A stretch of 64,000 nucleotides of DNA from Candidatus Gastranaerophilales bacterium (GCA_944325575.1 CALVAR010000007.1:1-64000); one strand, 5' to 3'. Positions 25,594-38,056 are shown, counted from the first letter of the stretch. The notes: generated by a model not told the origin, from the letters alone. A program made the numbers and translations.

Positions 25594-26973
25594 GTGTTTG
25601 AACGGTTTACAGAAAAAGCTATAAACATCATCTCACTTGCACAAAAAGAAGCTGCAGACTCCGAAACTTATAAAATTTATCCTGAGCATATACTTCTCGG
25701 AGTACTGGAGACAAAATCAAATATTTGTTCTCGTCTTCTTGCTTATGAGGGGATGAAAGCAGATGATTTTAGAGAACATGTTTATAAAAAATACAAAAAT
25801 ATCTCGCACAATTTTAAGCATACAAACATAGCTTTCAGCACGGGCGCCCAGAAACTGATAAAACTTGCCTCCGAACTTGCCCGTAAAAAAACAAACTCGT
25901 ATATTATGCCGGAACATATTCTGCTGGCGCTTATTCTTACCGCAGAAGAATCAGAACCGGAAGTACTTGCTGATTTTACAAAATATGAAATTAACCTGCC
26001 AAAGCTCAAACAAACGCTGCTAAAACTAATAGAAAAAAATAATAAAAAGGGTGAATTTCATCCGGAAATAGAAAAAAAAGAAAAGAGCGAATATTCAACA
26101 ATCCAATCCCTTTTCAAAAGCGGCGATGCAAAAAAAATTCTTGACAGAGCCGTAGCCAAACTTACTGCTTCACATTATGAAATCCTCGGTACGGAACAGA
26201 TTGTACAGTCCATTCTTGAAGATTCGGACTCTGATTTGGCAAAACTGTTAAATGAATACGGTATTAACATTGAATCATACTCTTCAAAGCTGAATGAGGT
26301 ATCTTCCCGTCAGGCTGAATTTGAAGAAAAACAGATTATTTTTACGCCAAATGCTTTTAAAACAATGTTTCTTGCTTTTGAAACAGCGAAAGAACTCGGC
26401 TCTGCAACAGTTAAACCCGAGCATATTATACTCGGTCTTTTAAAAGCAAAAAGCGGTATAGCATACAATATTTTTAAAGAACTAAATATACAGGATGATG
26501 ATTTAGCGCACAAAATCATAAAACCTATAGAAAAGCAAATGCCAGAAACTCTTACAATACTGCGTTTGGCAAAAAGAGAGGCTCAGGCAATGAACAGAAA
26601 CATTGTGGGCAGCGAATTTATCCTTCTCGGTATAATAGGAGAAGGGGCAGGCATAGGCGCCAGAGTACTTTCTCAACTCGGTATTACTATTAAAGATGCA
26701 AGAATTGAAGTCGAAAGAGTTCTCGGTTACGGCAACTCTTACAACTTTGGAGAAGTTGTTTTTTCTGACAGAGCAAAGAAAATTCTTGAGACAGCGTGGG
26801 AAAAAGCTCAAAAACACAAAAATACAAAAATTGCATCGGAAAACCTTCTGTGGGCAATTACGCAAACACCTGATTCCGTTGCTATGCAGGTTTTATCAAA
26901 TCTGGGTGTAGATGTTCTTGAGATAAATCAGGGTATTTTAAAAGAACTGGAAAATCTGAAAGATTCTGAGTAG
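25594..26973 (+). CDS. Protein made of three Clp N-domains without ATPase
   Basis: A 459-residue soluble protein that starts MFERFTEKAINIISLAQKEA, as ClpC does. It has six ~70-residue helical repeats, and in pairs they make three Clp N-domains: ~1-150, ~165-320 and ~325-459. Recognisable repeat cores are PEHILLGVLE, PEHILLALIL, TEQIVQSILE, PEHIILGLLK, SEFILLGIIG and SENLLWAIT. There is no Walker A or B and no AAA+ domain. In ClpC the N-domain binds adaptors and substrates, and in plants stand-alone ClpT proteins bind the Clp protease core. By analogy this may be an adaptor or decoy for a Clp machine. Start is GTG at 25594 after AAGGAG. It stands alone, divergent from the nucleotidyltransferase. 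Confidence 0.88.
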   Translation: MFERFTEKAINIISLAQKEAADSETYKIYPEHILLGVLETKSNICSRLLAYEGMKADDFREHVYKKYKNISHNFKHTNIAFSTGAQKLIKLASELARKKTNSYIMPEHILLALILTAEESEPEVLADFTKYEINLPKLKQTLLKLIEKNNKKGEFHPEIEKKEKSEYSTIQSLFKSGDAKKILDRAVAKLTASHYEILGTEQIVQSILEDSDSDLAKLLNEYGINIESYSSKLNEVSSRQAEFEEKQIIFTPNAFKTMFLAFETAKELGSATVKPEHIILGLLKAKSGIAYNIFKELNIQDDDLAHKIIKPIEKQMPETLTILRLAKREAQAMNRNIVGSEFILLGIIGEGAGIGARVLSQLGITIKDARIEVERVLGYGNSYNFGEVVFSDRAKKILETAWEKAQKHKNTKIASENLLWAITQTPDSVAMQVLSNLGVDVLEINQGILKELENLKDSE

Positions 26974-27009
26974 GTAAGTTTTGTTTTTATCTTAATAAGC
27001 TAAAGATAA

Positions 27010-27648
27010 CTAAAATTTTCCGCCTCTTAGGTAATACTCTGAACAGCTCATACCGTTAGAATTTTTTGTGCATTCCTGTTTTAATTCCTGATTTGTGAAC
27101 TCCGAGCCGAATGCTTCAATCCTGTTTTTGAAAAGATAAATGCCAAAAATATCAGTTCCTATACGATTCGGTGCTTTCGTTCCGTTAAGATCAAACAGCA
27201 CTGTTGCACAGGGCACTTTTTCATCACATTCGCAATCCAGCCATTTGAAACCTACAATATTGCCGTTTTCCTGATAAGAGAAAAATTTTGTAAACACCAT
27301 AGACTGCATCGGAACCTGCGAACCGTTTTTAAATTTGTAATGATAAGATTTTAAATGTGCGGGATTTTTACTCAGGTCAACATTAAGATACGGGCTGATT
27401 ACCTTGAAAATTTCTTTTTCTTTGTCTTCAATCCCGCTTTTGCAAATTGTATCTATGACCTCGGCATCGCTTACATTAAAGACTTCAAAGTTTGAATGCA
27501 TTTCCGCATAGCTTTTTTTCCAGCCGGAGATTATACGGGCTTCTTTTGTGTTATTAAAAATAACCGGCAGGCAAAGCAAGACAGTGGTAGCCAGAAGACA
27601 TACCACTATCATGATTTCTACCATATTAAAAGCTTTTAGTTTTCTCAT
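27010..27648 (-). CDS. Type IV prepilin-like protein
   Basis: A 212-residue exported pseudopilin or pilin. The start MRKLKAFNMVEIMIVVCLLA has the class III signal layout: a short basic leader, then Phe1 and Glu5 of the mature protein (FNMVE), then a hydrophobic helix. The residue before the cut is Ala rather than the usual Gly. The globular part has six cysteines (CKSG, CECDEKVPC, QECTK, MSC). FDLNGTKAPNRIGTDIFGIYLF is a segment common in GspH/GspJ-like pilins that carry a DxNG-PN motif. It is the last gene of the ymdB-PHP-prepilin run. PilM-N-O genes are near 61-63 kb. Confidence 0.8.
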   Translation of the reverse strand: MRKLKAFNMVEIMIVVCLLATTVLLCLPVIFNNTKEARIISGWKKSYAEMHSNFEVFNVSDAEVIDTICKSGIEDKEKEIFKVISPYLNVDLSKNPAHLKSYHYKFKNGSQVPMQSMVFTKFFSYQENGNIVGFKWLDCECDEKVPCATVLFDLNGTKAPNRIGTDIFGIYLFKNRIEAFGSEFTNQELKQECTKNSNGMSCSEYYLRGGKF

Positions 27649-27697
27649 TTAAATTCCGTTCATATTAAATAAATTCTATCCGATATTATCAGTAAGT

Positions 27698-28564
27698 TTA
27701 TCTTGCCATATCGAGCTGTTTTTTTTCTTTCATAAGTTTGTCATATATCCATTCAGGCACAAAATTTTTGCCCATAATAATCTGTCCGTTGTTCGGATTT
27801 GGTGCGTGAAAATCCGAACCGCCCGTTATAATCAGTCCGTTTTTTTCCGCAATTGTTGAATAATACTCTACCATTGCAGGCGAGTGTTTTCTGTGGTATG
27901 CTTCCACACCTCGCAATCCGTAATGCATAAATTCTTTTATTAAATTTTCCGCATCTTCCACATCAAACGGGTGCGCAAATACGGGGATTCCCCCCGCATC
28001 ATAAATAATTTCAATTGCTTCGTGCGGAGAAATTGTTTTTCTCTGTACATAAACTTCGGAATCATTGTTTATATATTTGCTGTATGCTTCCATAACACTT
28101 GATGTTCCGCCTGCCATGGTAATTGCTTTTGCAATATGCGGACGACCGATACTGCCGCCTTCGGCAACAAGGCTTTTTAGTTTATCAAATGTTACATGGA
28201 TCCCCTCTTTTTTATTTAAAAGATGAAGTATTTGTTCTGTTTGCTCTATACGGGCTTTTTGCTGTGATTTTAACATAGCCTGAAAATCACTGTCCTCACG
28301 ATTCATAAAGTATCCGAGAATATGAATTTCCGTATCTTTATAAATCGTATTTATTTCCACACCCGGCAGTATTTCAAGCAGTTTTTTACCGTCTTCTTTT
28401 GCTATTTTTTTTGCATATTCTACAGCTATAGGATATGCCAGAACATTATCGTGATCTGTAATCGCTATAGCATCCAAACCTGCGTCAATAGCAGTATCCA
28501 CGATTTTCTCGGGCGAAAAAACACCGTCCGAGTAGGTCGTGTGAATGTGTAAATCGACTTTCAC
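27698..28564 (-). CDS. PHP-domain phosphoesterase (TrpH/RNase AM-like)
   Basis: A 288-residue protein, the usual size for the bacterial YciV/TrpH family that removes 5' nucleotides from short RNAs and dephosphorylates nucleoside 3',5'-bisphosphates. Motifs are DLHIHTTYSDG (His6, His8), AITDHDN (~36-42), PGVEINTIYK, GRPHIA, PVFAHPFD and GGSDFHAPN (~246-254). It is 15 bases after ymdB, which itself follows rny. An RNA-turnover cluster (RNase Y, YmdB, PHP nuclease) is a coherent reading, though function is inferred from family. It is a second PHP gene beside 3400-4062. Confidence 0.9.
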   Translation of the reverse strand: MKVDLHIHTTYSDGVFSPEKIVDTAIDAGLDAIAITDHDNVLAYPIAVEYAKKIAKEDGKKLLEILPGVEINTIYKDTEIHILGYFMNREDSDFQAMLKSQQKARIEQTEQILHLLNKKEGIHVTFDKLKSLVAEGGSIGRPHIAKAITMAGGTSSVMEAYSKYINNDSEVYVQRKTISPHEAIEIIYDAGGIPVFAHPFDVEDAENLIKEFMHYGLRGVEAYHRKHSPAMVEYYSTIAEKNGLIITGGSDFHAPNPNNGQIIMGKNFVPEWIYDKLMKEKKQLDMAR

Positions 28565-28579
28565 CTTTCTATCCTTTCA

Positions 28580-29404
28580 TCATGTATTTTCCTCACTATA
28601 ATCTTTTATAAACTGAATTCTTTCTATGCTTTGTGCTTGCCCTGAAACGGCGTCAAAGCTCATGGAAACGGCATTGAGTTCTGCAACAGGCGAGTCATCA
28701 ATATCAAAACGCTCCGGAATACTTGTAACAAGACGTTTTAAAGAACCTTCATAGCTCATTCCTATTACGGAATTGTATGCTCCGCAAAATCCCGCATCCG
28801 TAATATATGCGGTATAATCATTAATAATTTTTTCATCCGCAGTCTGCACATGTGTATGTGTACCCAGTACCGCACTTATTTTGTGTTCCGAACAAAACCG
28901 GCCGAAACAGATTTTTTCTGCAGTTGCTTCTGCATGAAAATCAACAATAACAACAGGGGCCTGTTCTTTTATTTTTTCAATTTCTTGTTCAACAATCTCC
29001 CAGGGAGAATCAACAGGATTCATAAATGTGCGCCCGAGAAAGTTCATAACTGCAATCTTGGTATTTTTTACATCAAAAATCCTGTATCCTACCCCGTATG
29101 TTCCTTTTGGATAATTCCACGGACGAATCAATCTGTCAGAATTATTGATGTAAGAATACACGTCTTTCTTGTCCCAGATATGATTTCCGGAGGTAAAACA
29201 ATCTATACCCAAATCAGCCAGCTCTTTATGATTTTTTTCCGTAAGTCCGAATCCATGTGAAGCATTCTCCACATTTGCAATTATAAAATCATAAGGACTG
29301 CTTTCCGTAAGGACATTAAGGCTGCCGAGGTAGTCTTTTACGATTTTCCTGCCGGGGCGGCCAACAATGTCGCCTATAAATAATACTTTTATTTGTTCTT
29401 TCAT
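28580..29404 (-). CDS. ymdB: YmdB-family metallophosphoesterase
   Basis: A 274-residue member of the TIGR00282 calcineurin-like family. B. subtilis YmdB is a 2',3'-cyclic nucleotide phosphodiesterase that affects RNase Y-linked regulation. Motifs are LFIGDIVGRPGR (metal Asp), ANVENASHGFGL, TSGNHIWDKKD, VDFHAEAT and LGTHTHVQTADE. The length is typical. It lies 112 bases downstream of rny on the same strand, the same pairing as in Firmicutes. The gap contains AGCCTT...AAGGCT and ACGGA...TCCGT stems, so partial termination between the two genes is possible. Confidence 0.93.
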   Translation of the reverse strand: MKEQIKVLFIGDIVGRPGRKIVKDYLGSLNVLTESSPYDFIIANVENASHGFGLTEKNHKELADLGIDCFTSGNHIWDKKDVYSYINNSDRLIRPWNYPKGTYGVGYRIFDVKNTKIAVMNFLGRTFMNPVDSPWEIVEQEIEKIKEQAPVVIVDFHAEATAEKICFGRFCSEHKISAVLGTHTHVQTADEKIINDYTAYITDAGFCGAYNSVIGMSYEGSLKRLVTSIPERFDIDDSPVAELNAVSMSFDAVSGQAQSIERIQFIKDYSEENT

Positions 29405-29516
29405 GTTTTGCCTGCGCGTACAGGTCTTTCAGAGAATTGCATCAAACGGAGTATTTCCGTCTTGAATTTATGGATTTTCAGCCTTTCATATGATACAAGG
29501 CTATAATCCTAAAATA

Positions 29517-31037
29517 TTACTTCGCAATTTCGGTTGTTCTGATTTCACGTACAACCGTAACTCTGATTTGACCCGGATAATCGAGTTCTTCTTCAATACG
29601 CTTAGCAATATCACGGGCTAACTTTGCGCTTGCCAGATCATCGAACATGTCAGGCTGGACAATAATCCTAACCTCACGACCCGCCTGTACGGCAAAAGAC
29701 TGCTTAATACCTTCGTAACTTGAGGCAATTTCCTCGATTTTTTTGAGTCTTTTGATGTAGATTTCAAGAGTGTCACGTCTTGAACCGGGACGTCCGGCTG
29801 ATATAGCATCCGCAAGTTTAACCAAAACTGCTTCAATCGTATTTGCTGTAACATCGTCGTGGTGAGCTTCGATAGCATGGACTACTTCCTCTTTTTCACC
29901 ATAACGACGGGCAAGTTCAACACCAAGCTCAATATGTGTACCGTCTTGAGTCTGGTCGACAGCCTTACCTATGTCGTGTAAAAGTCCGGCACGTTTTGCA
30001 ACCTGAATATTTGCACCCAGCTCGGCAGCAAGCATTCCCGCAATGTGACCGACTTCCAGCGAGTGTTTCAAAACATTTTGTCCGTAGCTTGTTCTGTAAT
30101 ACAAACGGCCGAGTGTCTTGATTAACTCTTTATGAAGATTCAATACACCCATATCAACGGCTGCATTTTCACCTTCTTTTTTAATTTTTTCTTCAATTTC
30201 TTCCTGAGCTTTTTCCACCATTTCTTCAATTCTTACAGGGTGGATACGGCCGTCAGAGATAAGTTTTTCCAGTGCAACTTTTGCAATTTCTCTTCTGACA
30301 GGGTCGAAGCTGGAAAGAACAACTGCTTCCGGTGTATCATCAATAATCAAATCTACGCCTGTAAGTGTTTCTAGCGTTCTTATGTTTCGTCCTTCACGTC
30401 CTATAATACGGCCTTTCATCTCGTCGGAAGGAAGGTTAACAACAGATACCGTAGATTCTACAACCTGATCTATGGCACATCTTTGCATTGTTGTTGAGAG
30501 AATATCCTGCGCCATTTCTTTTGCGGATTCTCTTATTTTAGCTTCATTTTCTTTTATAAGCTGCATCTGCTCCTGCTGAAGATCCTGCTTCAACTGTTCC
30601 ATAAGCATGTGTCTTGCTTCATCTCTGGACATACCGGAGATGCGTTCGGTTTCCGCAATCTGTTTTGCTATAAGGTCAGCAAGATAGTCCTCTTTTTCGA
30701 GAAGTTCATCCATTTTCTTTTGAGCGGCGTATTCTTTGTCAGTTGCCTCCTGGAGTTTGTCCTCGAGCATATCTTCTTTTTTTGCAAGTTTATCTTCTGC
30801 TCTTTGCAAATCCTGACGACGCTCTCTGACTTCTTCGTCAAATTTTTCTCTTTCTATATGCAATGCTTCTTTTGCCTGTATCATTGCTTCTTTTTTCAAA
30901 AGATTTTCTTTTTCGGAAGTTTCTTTTGAAAGATTTTCATAAAGTTCCTGCACTGTTTTCTTTTTTTGCCAGATTACAAATGCGATACCCGCAAAGGCTA
31001 TCAGGGCAATTGTCAATAGTGCAATTAATAAATTCAT
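29517..31037 (-). CDS. rny: Ribonuclease Y
   Basis: RNase Y is a membrane-tethered endoribonuclease that starts mRNA decay. The 506-residue protein has an N-terminal membrane helix ([20 protein letters not shown]), then a long charged coiled coil (~28-190). A KH domain follows ([15 protein letters not shown]), then an HD nuclease domain ([11 protein letters not shown], His-Asp pair, with EAHHDD further on). It ends at RTTEIAK as usual. It is transcribed away from the dnaJ/pspA operon, and ymdB follows it. Confidence 0.97.
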   Translation of the reverse strand: MNLLIALLTIALIAFAGIAFVIWQKKKTVQELYENLSKETSEKENLLKKEAMIQAKEALHIEREKFDEEVRERRQDLQRAEDKLAKKEDMLEDKLQEATDKEYAAQKKMDELLEKEDYLADLIAKQIAETERISGMSRDEARHMLMEQLKQDLQQEQMQLIKENEAKIRESAKEMAQDILSTTMQRCAIDQVVESTVSVVNLPSDEMKGRIIGREGRNIRTLETLTGVDLIIDDTPEAVVLSSFDPVRREIAKVALEKLISDGRIHPVRIEEMVEKAQEEIEEKIKKEGENAAVDMGVLNLHKELIKTLGRLYYRTSYGQNVLKHSLEVGHIAGMLAAELGANIQVAKRAGLLHDIGKAVDQTQDGTHIELGVELARRYGEKEEVVHAIEAHHDDVTANTIEAVLVKLADAISAGRPGSRRDTLEIYIKRLKKIEEIASSYEGIKQSFAVQAGREVRIIVQPDMFDDLASAKLARDIAKRIEEELDYPGQIRVTVVREIRTTEIAK

Positions 31038-31081
31038 TGTGTCGATTGTCCTATACCTCTTATTCTATATACGTATAACCC

Positions 31082-31103
31082 AATATACCTGCAGCGGTAT
31101 ATT
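31082..31103. promoter_or_regulatory. Operator-like palindrome upstream of rny
   Basis: AATATACC (31082-31089) and GGTATATT (31096-31103) are perfect 8-base arms around TGCAGC. It lies 45 bases before the rny ATG and faces the divergent dnaJ/pspA operon. The arm length, spacing and position fit a binding site for a dimeric regulator. It could equally be a hairpin in the rny leader. Confidence 0.5.
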
Positions 31104-31219
31104 CAGGCTCATTTTATTTTATTGTAGATTTATATTATTTAATCCATATAAAAATAAATAATTATATATACTAAACTAAGACAATAATATCATATATTTG
31201 CTTATTTTAAAAGAAAAAA

Positions 31220-31248
31220 TTGATACAATGCGTGAAATTTGGTAATAT
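31220..31248 (+). promoter_or_regulatory. Candidate sigma-70 promoter of the dnaJ-pspA operon
   Basis: TTGATA (31220-31225) and TAATAT (31243-31248) are spaced by 17 bases. Transcription would begin near 31255, about 27 bases before the GTG at 31282. Both hexamers differ from consensus by one or two bases. Confidence 0.5.
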
Positions 31249-31281
31249 AATTTTACTCGAGTTAAATTACGGATTGTTTCG

Positions 31282-31662
31282 GTGGGTTTATTTAAAAGAA
31301 TAAAAAATATTATAAGAAGCAACATTAATTCGAAACAGTCATTTTACAACAATGATTGTTACAGTGATACTAACTTTGAAAACTTTTCCGGAAATTTTGA
31401 AGATTCGGATATAGATGAACAAATAAAAAGTTCACTCAAACCCGAATCCTCTGCCGATGCTTTGGAACGGGAATACTATGCAAATTTAGAATTGCCTTAC
31501 GGTGCGGATTTTAATGAAATCAAGGCATCTTATAAAAGGCTTTTGAAAAAGTATCATCCTGATAAGTTTTACGGCAACCCTCAAAAACTTGAAATTGCTC
31601 AGGAAGTTGTTAAAAAGTTGAATATTGCATATAATTATTTTGAACAAAAGTACAATAAATAA
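31282..31662 (+). CDS. J-domain protein heading the PspA operon
   Basis: A 126-residue cytoplasmic co-chaperone. The first ~60 residues are polar and low-complexity (Asn/Ser/Asp-rich). The C-terminal ~65 residues form a J domain (YYANLELPYGADFNEIKASY, then KKYHPDKFYGN with the HPD motif) and a final helix. J domains stimulate Hsp70 ATPase. The J domain is at the C-terminus, unlike classic DnaJ. Start is GTG at 31282. The gene lies 16 bases before pspA, which suggests it delivers DnaK to PspA oligomers or other membrane-stress clients (inference). Confidence 0.85.
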   Translation: MGLFKRIKNIIRSNINSKQSFYNNDCYSDTNFENFSGNFEDSDIDEQIKSSLKPESSADALEREYYANLELPYGADFNEIKASYKRLLKKYHPDKFYGNPQKLEIAQEVVKKLNIAYNYFEQKYNK

Positions 31663-31678
31663 ATATAGGAGTTTACCG

Positions 31679-32455
31679 ATGGCAGGATTACTGGAGAGAT
31701 TGTTTAAAGTTATACAGGCTACTTTGCATGCTGTTATATCAAAATTTGAAGATCCGATTAAACTGGCGGAGCAGGGAATTAGAGATTTAAAAGAAGATTT
31801 TGATAATAGCCTTAAAGGTCTTGCCGAAGTAAAAGCAATTGCTATATCAACAAAACGTGAGCTGGAAGAGAAGAAACAAATTGCACAGGACTACGAAAAC
31901 AAAGCACTAGCAATTTTAAAAAATGCTCAGGCCGGTACTCTTGATCAGGCAGAAGCGGACAGACTTGCTTCTGCTGCACTGGAAAAGAAACAGGAAGCTC
32001 TGCAGGAGGCTGCCCAGCTTAAAGGCTCTCTTGAAAAATACAACATGATGATTAAACAGTTTGAAAACAAGATTGCTAAACTGAAAGAACAAATCAAAAA
32101 CTGGGAAAATCAGATTAAAACTCTCAAAGCACGTCATACAGTTGCAGTATCTTCAAAAAAAATCAATCAACAGCTTGTTTCTATGAGTTCTGACAGCACA
32201 TCAGCCCTTCTTGAAGATATGAAAGCTAAAATTAATGAAGAAGAAGCGCTTGCCGAAGCATACGGTTCTATGGAAAGTATTGAAACTGATATAGATAAAG
32301 AAATTAATGCAGCTATAGGTACATCTGCATCTGCTGATATTCAGGCTTCTCTTGCTGAATTAAAAACAAAAATGCTTACTGATAATGCTGCTCAGGGACA
32401 AGCTTCCGTACAGGATAATCTGGCTCAGCAAAAAAATGAACTGGAAAATGAATAA
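31679..32455 (+). CDS. PspA/Vipp1 (IM30) family membrane-stress protein
   Basis: A 258-residue ESCRT-III-like coiled-coil protein that binds and stabilises the inner membrane. It starts MAGLLERLFKVIQATLHAVI from the ATG behind TAGGAG. The next parts are EDPIKLAEQGIRDLKEDFDN, long heptad helices to ~190, and an Ala/Ser-rich C-terminal segment. It is longer than E. coli PspA and has an extra tail as Vipp1 does, but I cannot decide between the two. It stands in an operon with DUF4178, DUF350 and polyamine synthase genes, a neighbourhood known for PspA homologues in several phyla. Confidence 0.9.
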   Translation: MAGLLERLFKVIQATLHAVISKFEDPIKLAEQGIRDLKEDFDNSLKGLAEVKAIAISTKRELEEKKQIAQDYENKALAILKNAQAGTLDQAEADRLASAALEKKQEALQEAAQLKGSLEKYNMMIKQFENKIAKLKEQIKNWENQIKTLKARHTVAVSSKKINQQLVSMSSDSTSALLEDMKAKINEEEALAEAYGSMESIETDIDKEINAAIGTSASADIQASLAELKTKMLTDNAAQGQASVQDNLAQQKNELENE

Positions 32456-32522
32456 AAGGAAAAGATGGAATAGCTTTTGAATAGATCTTTTATAAGTTAG
32501 TTTACAAAGAAAAGGATTTTTT

Positions 32523-33188
32523 ATGCATGTTGCAATTGTCTTAATCGTATTGTTGGTTGTTATGGCTTTTTTAATACCTGTAATTGGTGTTAATGTAATA
32601 TTCTTGGTTTTGGGTGCTGTTATCGCCTGGGCAATAATTATGAGAAACAAGTCAATTAAAGAAAATATAAATAAAGTACCAGAGCAAACATTACATATTG
32701 TTAATGTGGAAAGAGGCGGTGTTTTTGAGCTGAAAGGTGTCGGCGATAACTACGAAGATCTGACACTGACAGTGCTTGCAAAACATCTTTATCAGGAAGG
32801 CGATTTTTCATGGTTTGAATTAGAATGTGACAAAGGCTCCGATGAGAAGGTCTGGGTAGAAGTTGAAGATGATGATGAAACAACCGTAAGCATAGTTTTG
32901 CAAAAAATGAAACTTGCGGATATCGAAGTATCTCCAGAAATACTATGGCAGATTGATGACAATGAATACGGTCAAATTTTTAACGGATTTAGATATGAAG
33001 ATTCGGGACGTGCAACTTTCTATAGATTTTGCGACAGCACAAGAGCAGAAGAACTCTATTACTGGGATTTTGTCAAAGGCAATAGGATTCTCAGCGTAGA
33101 AAAATGGGGCGATAACAGTTACGAAGTATTTTTATCCCAAAAACTCAGACCGTCTCAGGTTACAGTATTAAGAAACAGCCAGAGCTAA
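32523..33188 (+). CDS. DUF4178-domain membrane protein
   Basis: A 221-residue protein with two N-terminal membrane helices (~2-22 and ~25-42) and a soluble beta-rich domain. The pattern FELKGVGDNYEDLTLTVLAK, GDFSWFELECDKG, VWVEVEDDDE, then TFYRFCDST-EELYYWDFVKG and LSVEKWGDNSYEVF is characteristic of DUF4178, which occurs beside pspA and polyamine synthase genes. E. coli has the analogous yjfK. The molecular function is not known. AAAAGGATTTT precedes the ATG. Confidence 0.8.
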   Translation: MHVAIVLIVLLVVMAFLIPVIGVNVIFLVLGAVIAWAIIMRNKSIKENINKVPEQTLHIVNVERGGVFELKGVGDNYEDLTLTVLAKHLYQEGDFSWFELECDKGSDEKVWVEVEDDDETTVSIVLQKMKLADIEVSPEILWQIDDNEYGQIFNGFRYEDSGRATFYRFCDSTRAEELYYWDFVKGNRILSVEKWGDNSYEVFLSQKLRPSQVTVLRNSQS

Positions 33189-33197
33189 GGAGATTTT

Positions 33198-34067
33198 ATG
33201 AATTTTATATTACAACTGGGTAACAATGCAATAGTACAAAGCATAATTTATCTTTCCATATCCTGTATAATGCTTTTTTTGTCGAAATTTATGTTTGACA
33301 GATTCTCACTTTTTCAACCGGAAAAAGAAGTAAAAAAAGCAAACTATACTGCCATAATAGCATTCTGCGGATACATGACAGGTGTTGCGTTTATTCTTGT
33401 AGGCGCATTTGCCGGCCCGTCCGGTAAGTCTTTCAGAATGGATTTGGCAATGTATATTGCATATGCAATTGTCGGTATAATATTGATGACTGTTTCCGGT
33501 TTTGTAACCAGAAAAATAATGCTTAATCGTTTTGACAATGCAAAAGAACTTTTGCAGGATAAAAATATCGGTACATCTGCTGTTTATTTCGGTTTTTATG
33601 TTGCACACGGCTTAATTATTGCGGCTTGCGTAAACGGCGAATTTGGCGGTATTTTATCATCCATCTTTTATTATGTATTAAGCGTATGTTTTATGTTTTT
33701 GTTTTTACGTCTTTATGATTATTTTGTACCTTATTCAATTCATGAAGAGCTGGAAAACGACAACTATGCGGTGGGTATTGCTCTTGCCGGCAATATTATT
33801 GCAATAGGCTTGATTCTTATGAAAGCCACACTGGGTGATATGGACAGCTGGAAAAGCAGCTTAATCACATATTTTATTGACTTATCGGCAATATTCCTGC
33901 TATTGCCTGTTGTGAGATTTGTACTCGGTAACTTTATTGTAAAAGCAATAAACATAAACAAAGAGCTAAAAAATAATAATGTTGCTGCGGGGTTAATAGA
34001 ATTTACATGTATCACCTGTTTCGCTCTGCTGGTATTCTTTATGGTTGATTTTACTTTTGCAATTTAA
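33198..34067 (+). CDS. DUF350 membrane protein, duplicated domain
   Basis: A 289-residue protein with about eight membrane helices arranged as two DUF350 units of four. The matching segments are NYTAIIAFCGYMTGVAFILV in the first unit and NDNYAVGIALAGNIIAIGLI in the second, each followed by a helix and an F-x-x-R/x-KIM/IVKAINI type end. E. coli YjfL is the known relative in a pspA-type operon. It is 9 bases after the DUF4178 gene, so tightly co-translated. Function unknown, but a small-molecule or ion role in the membrane is often supposed. Confidence 0.85.
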   Translation: MNFILQLGNNAIVQSIIYLSISCIMLFLSKFMFDRFSLFQPEKEVKKANYTAIIAFCGYMTGVAFILVGAFAGPSGKSFRMDLAMYIAYAIVGIILMTVSGFVTRKIMLNRFDNAKELLQDKNIGTSAVYFGFYVAHGLIIAACVNGEFGGILSSIFYYVLSVCFMFLFLRLYDYFVPYSIHEELENDNYAVGIALAGNIIAIGLILMKATLGDMDSWKSSLITYFIDLSAIFLLLPVVRFVLGNFIVKAININKELKNNNVAAGLIEFTCITCFALLVFFMVDFTFAI

Positions 34068-34081
34068 GGAAAAAGATTTGT

Positions 34082-34684
34082 ATGATAATCAGACCGCAAC
34101 AAAAATTAAAAGACAAACTTTTTTATAACAATTTGACACTCATAGTTGTTATATTCTCCATAATATGTTTTGTTACTTCTATGCTTCTGCAATCAACATA
34201 TTACTATAACAAATCAGTGAACTATCTTAATGAAGGACAGATTTTTGGACCTATAAAAGTGCAAAACAAACCAATTATATGTAAAGTAATAGCTAATTTT
34301 GAAGGAGAGAACACATCAAGCTATCTTTCCGGTGAAGTCTTGGATGAAAATAAAGATACACTTTATGAATTCGGAAAAGATTTGTGGCATGAATCGGGAT
34401 ATGATTCTGACGGATACTGGTCGGAATCGGACAGAAAAATGACGGCCTATCTGACATTTAAAGATAAAGGAACGTATTACATACAGTTTAATACTGATGA
34501 AAACAACATGTACAACATTTCTGTCACCTTTCAACTGGTAAAAAACAGCTATGTTGCGCACTCAAAAGCGGGAACACTGGCATTGCTGCTGGCTATGATA
34601 GTATTTCATTTGTTAAACGCAAGCTGGATAAATGAAAAAATGTCAATAATAGATGACAAGCTGGCAGACATGAGTGAGGACTAA
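34082..34684 (+). CDS. Two-span membrane protein with external beta domain
   Basis: A 200-residue protein with membrane helices at ~20-40 and ~163-180. They enclose a ~115-residue polar, beta-rich domain with GPIKVQNKPIICKVIANFEG, SGEVLDENKDTLYEF and TAYLTFKDKGTYYIQF. This should lie outside the inner membrane. The layout is like a small lipid- or ligand-binding sensor domain held between two helices. No family name recognised. It occupies the slot between DUF350 and the His-rich protein in the operon. Confidence 0.75.
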   Translation: MIIRPQQKLKDKLFYNNLTLIVVIFSIICFVTSMLLQSTYYYNKSVNYLNEGQIFGPIKVQNKPIICKVIANFEGENTSSYLSGEVLDENKDTLYEFGKDLWHESGYDSDGYWSESDRKMTAYLTFKDKGTYYIQFNTDENNMYNISVTFQLVKNSYVAHSKAGTLALLLAMIVFHLLNASWINEKMSIIDDKLADMSED

Positions 34685-34685
34685 G

Positions 34686-34926
34686 ATGAAAGACAAATAT
34701 TTTGAAATTATAATCTACATCTGCCTTATAATAGTTTTAGCAATAATTTATTTTGCCTGTTTTAATATTGCACAAAACGGCTACGGTTATCCTGGGTACA
34801 GAGGATATCACCACCATCATCATTGTCATTCATGGTGGTACAGAAGAAATTATGATGAAAGCTATTCTCCCTCTAACAGAGAAAATAGTTTGTATGGCAA
34901 CAGAGCATCTCAAAGAGGTTTGAGCG

Positions 34927-34937
<11 letters not shown>
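34686..34937 (+). CDS. Small membrane protein with His/Tyr/Gly-rich tail
   Basis: An 83-residue protein from the ATG at 34686 behind GAGGA. A GTG at 34674 lies inside the previous gene and has no clear site. One membrane helix (~8-27) is followed by a strikingly aromatic and histidine-rich segment (GYGYPGYRGYHHHHHCHSWW) and then a Ser/Asn/Arg-rich end. The five consecutive histidines plus CH could bind metal ions. Similar small single-span proteins occur in PspA-DUF350 operons. Its last bases overlap the GTG start of the polyamine synthase gene. Confidence 0.7.

Positions 34938-38056
<3,119 letters not shown>

Noticed and set aside
29405-29516. Terminator between rny and ymdB
   Set aside because: Two short stems are present but neither is followed by a proper T-run, so only partial termination is possible.
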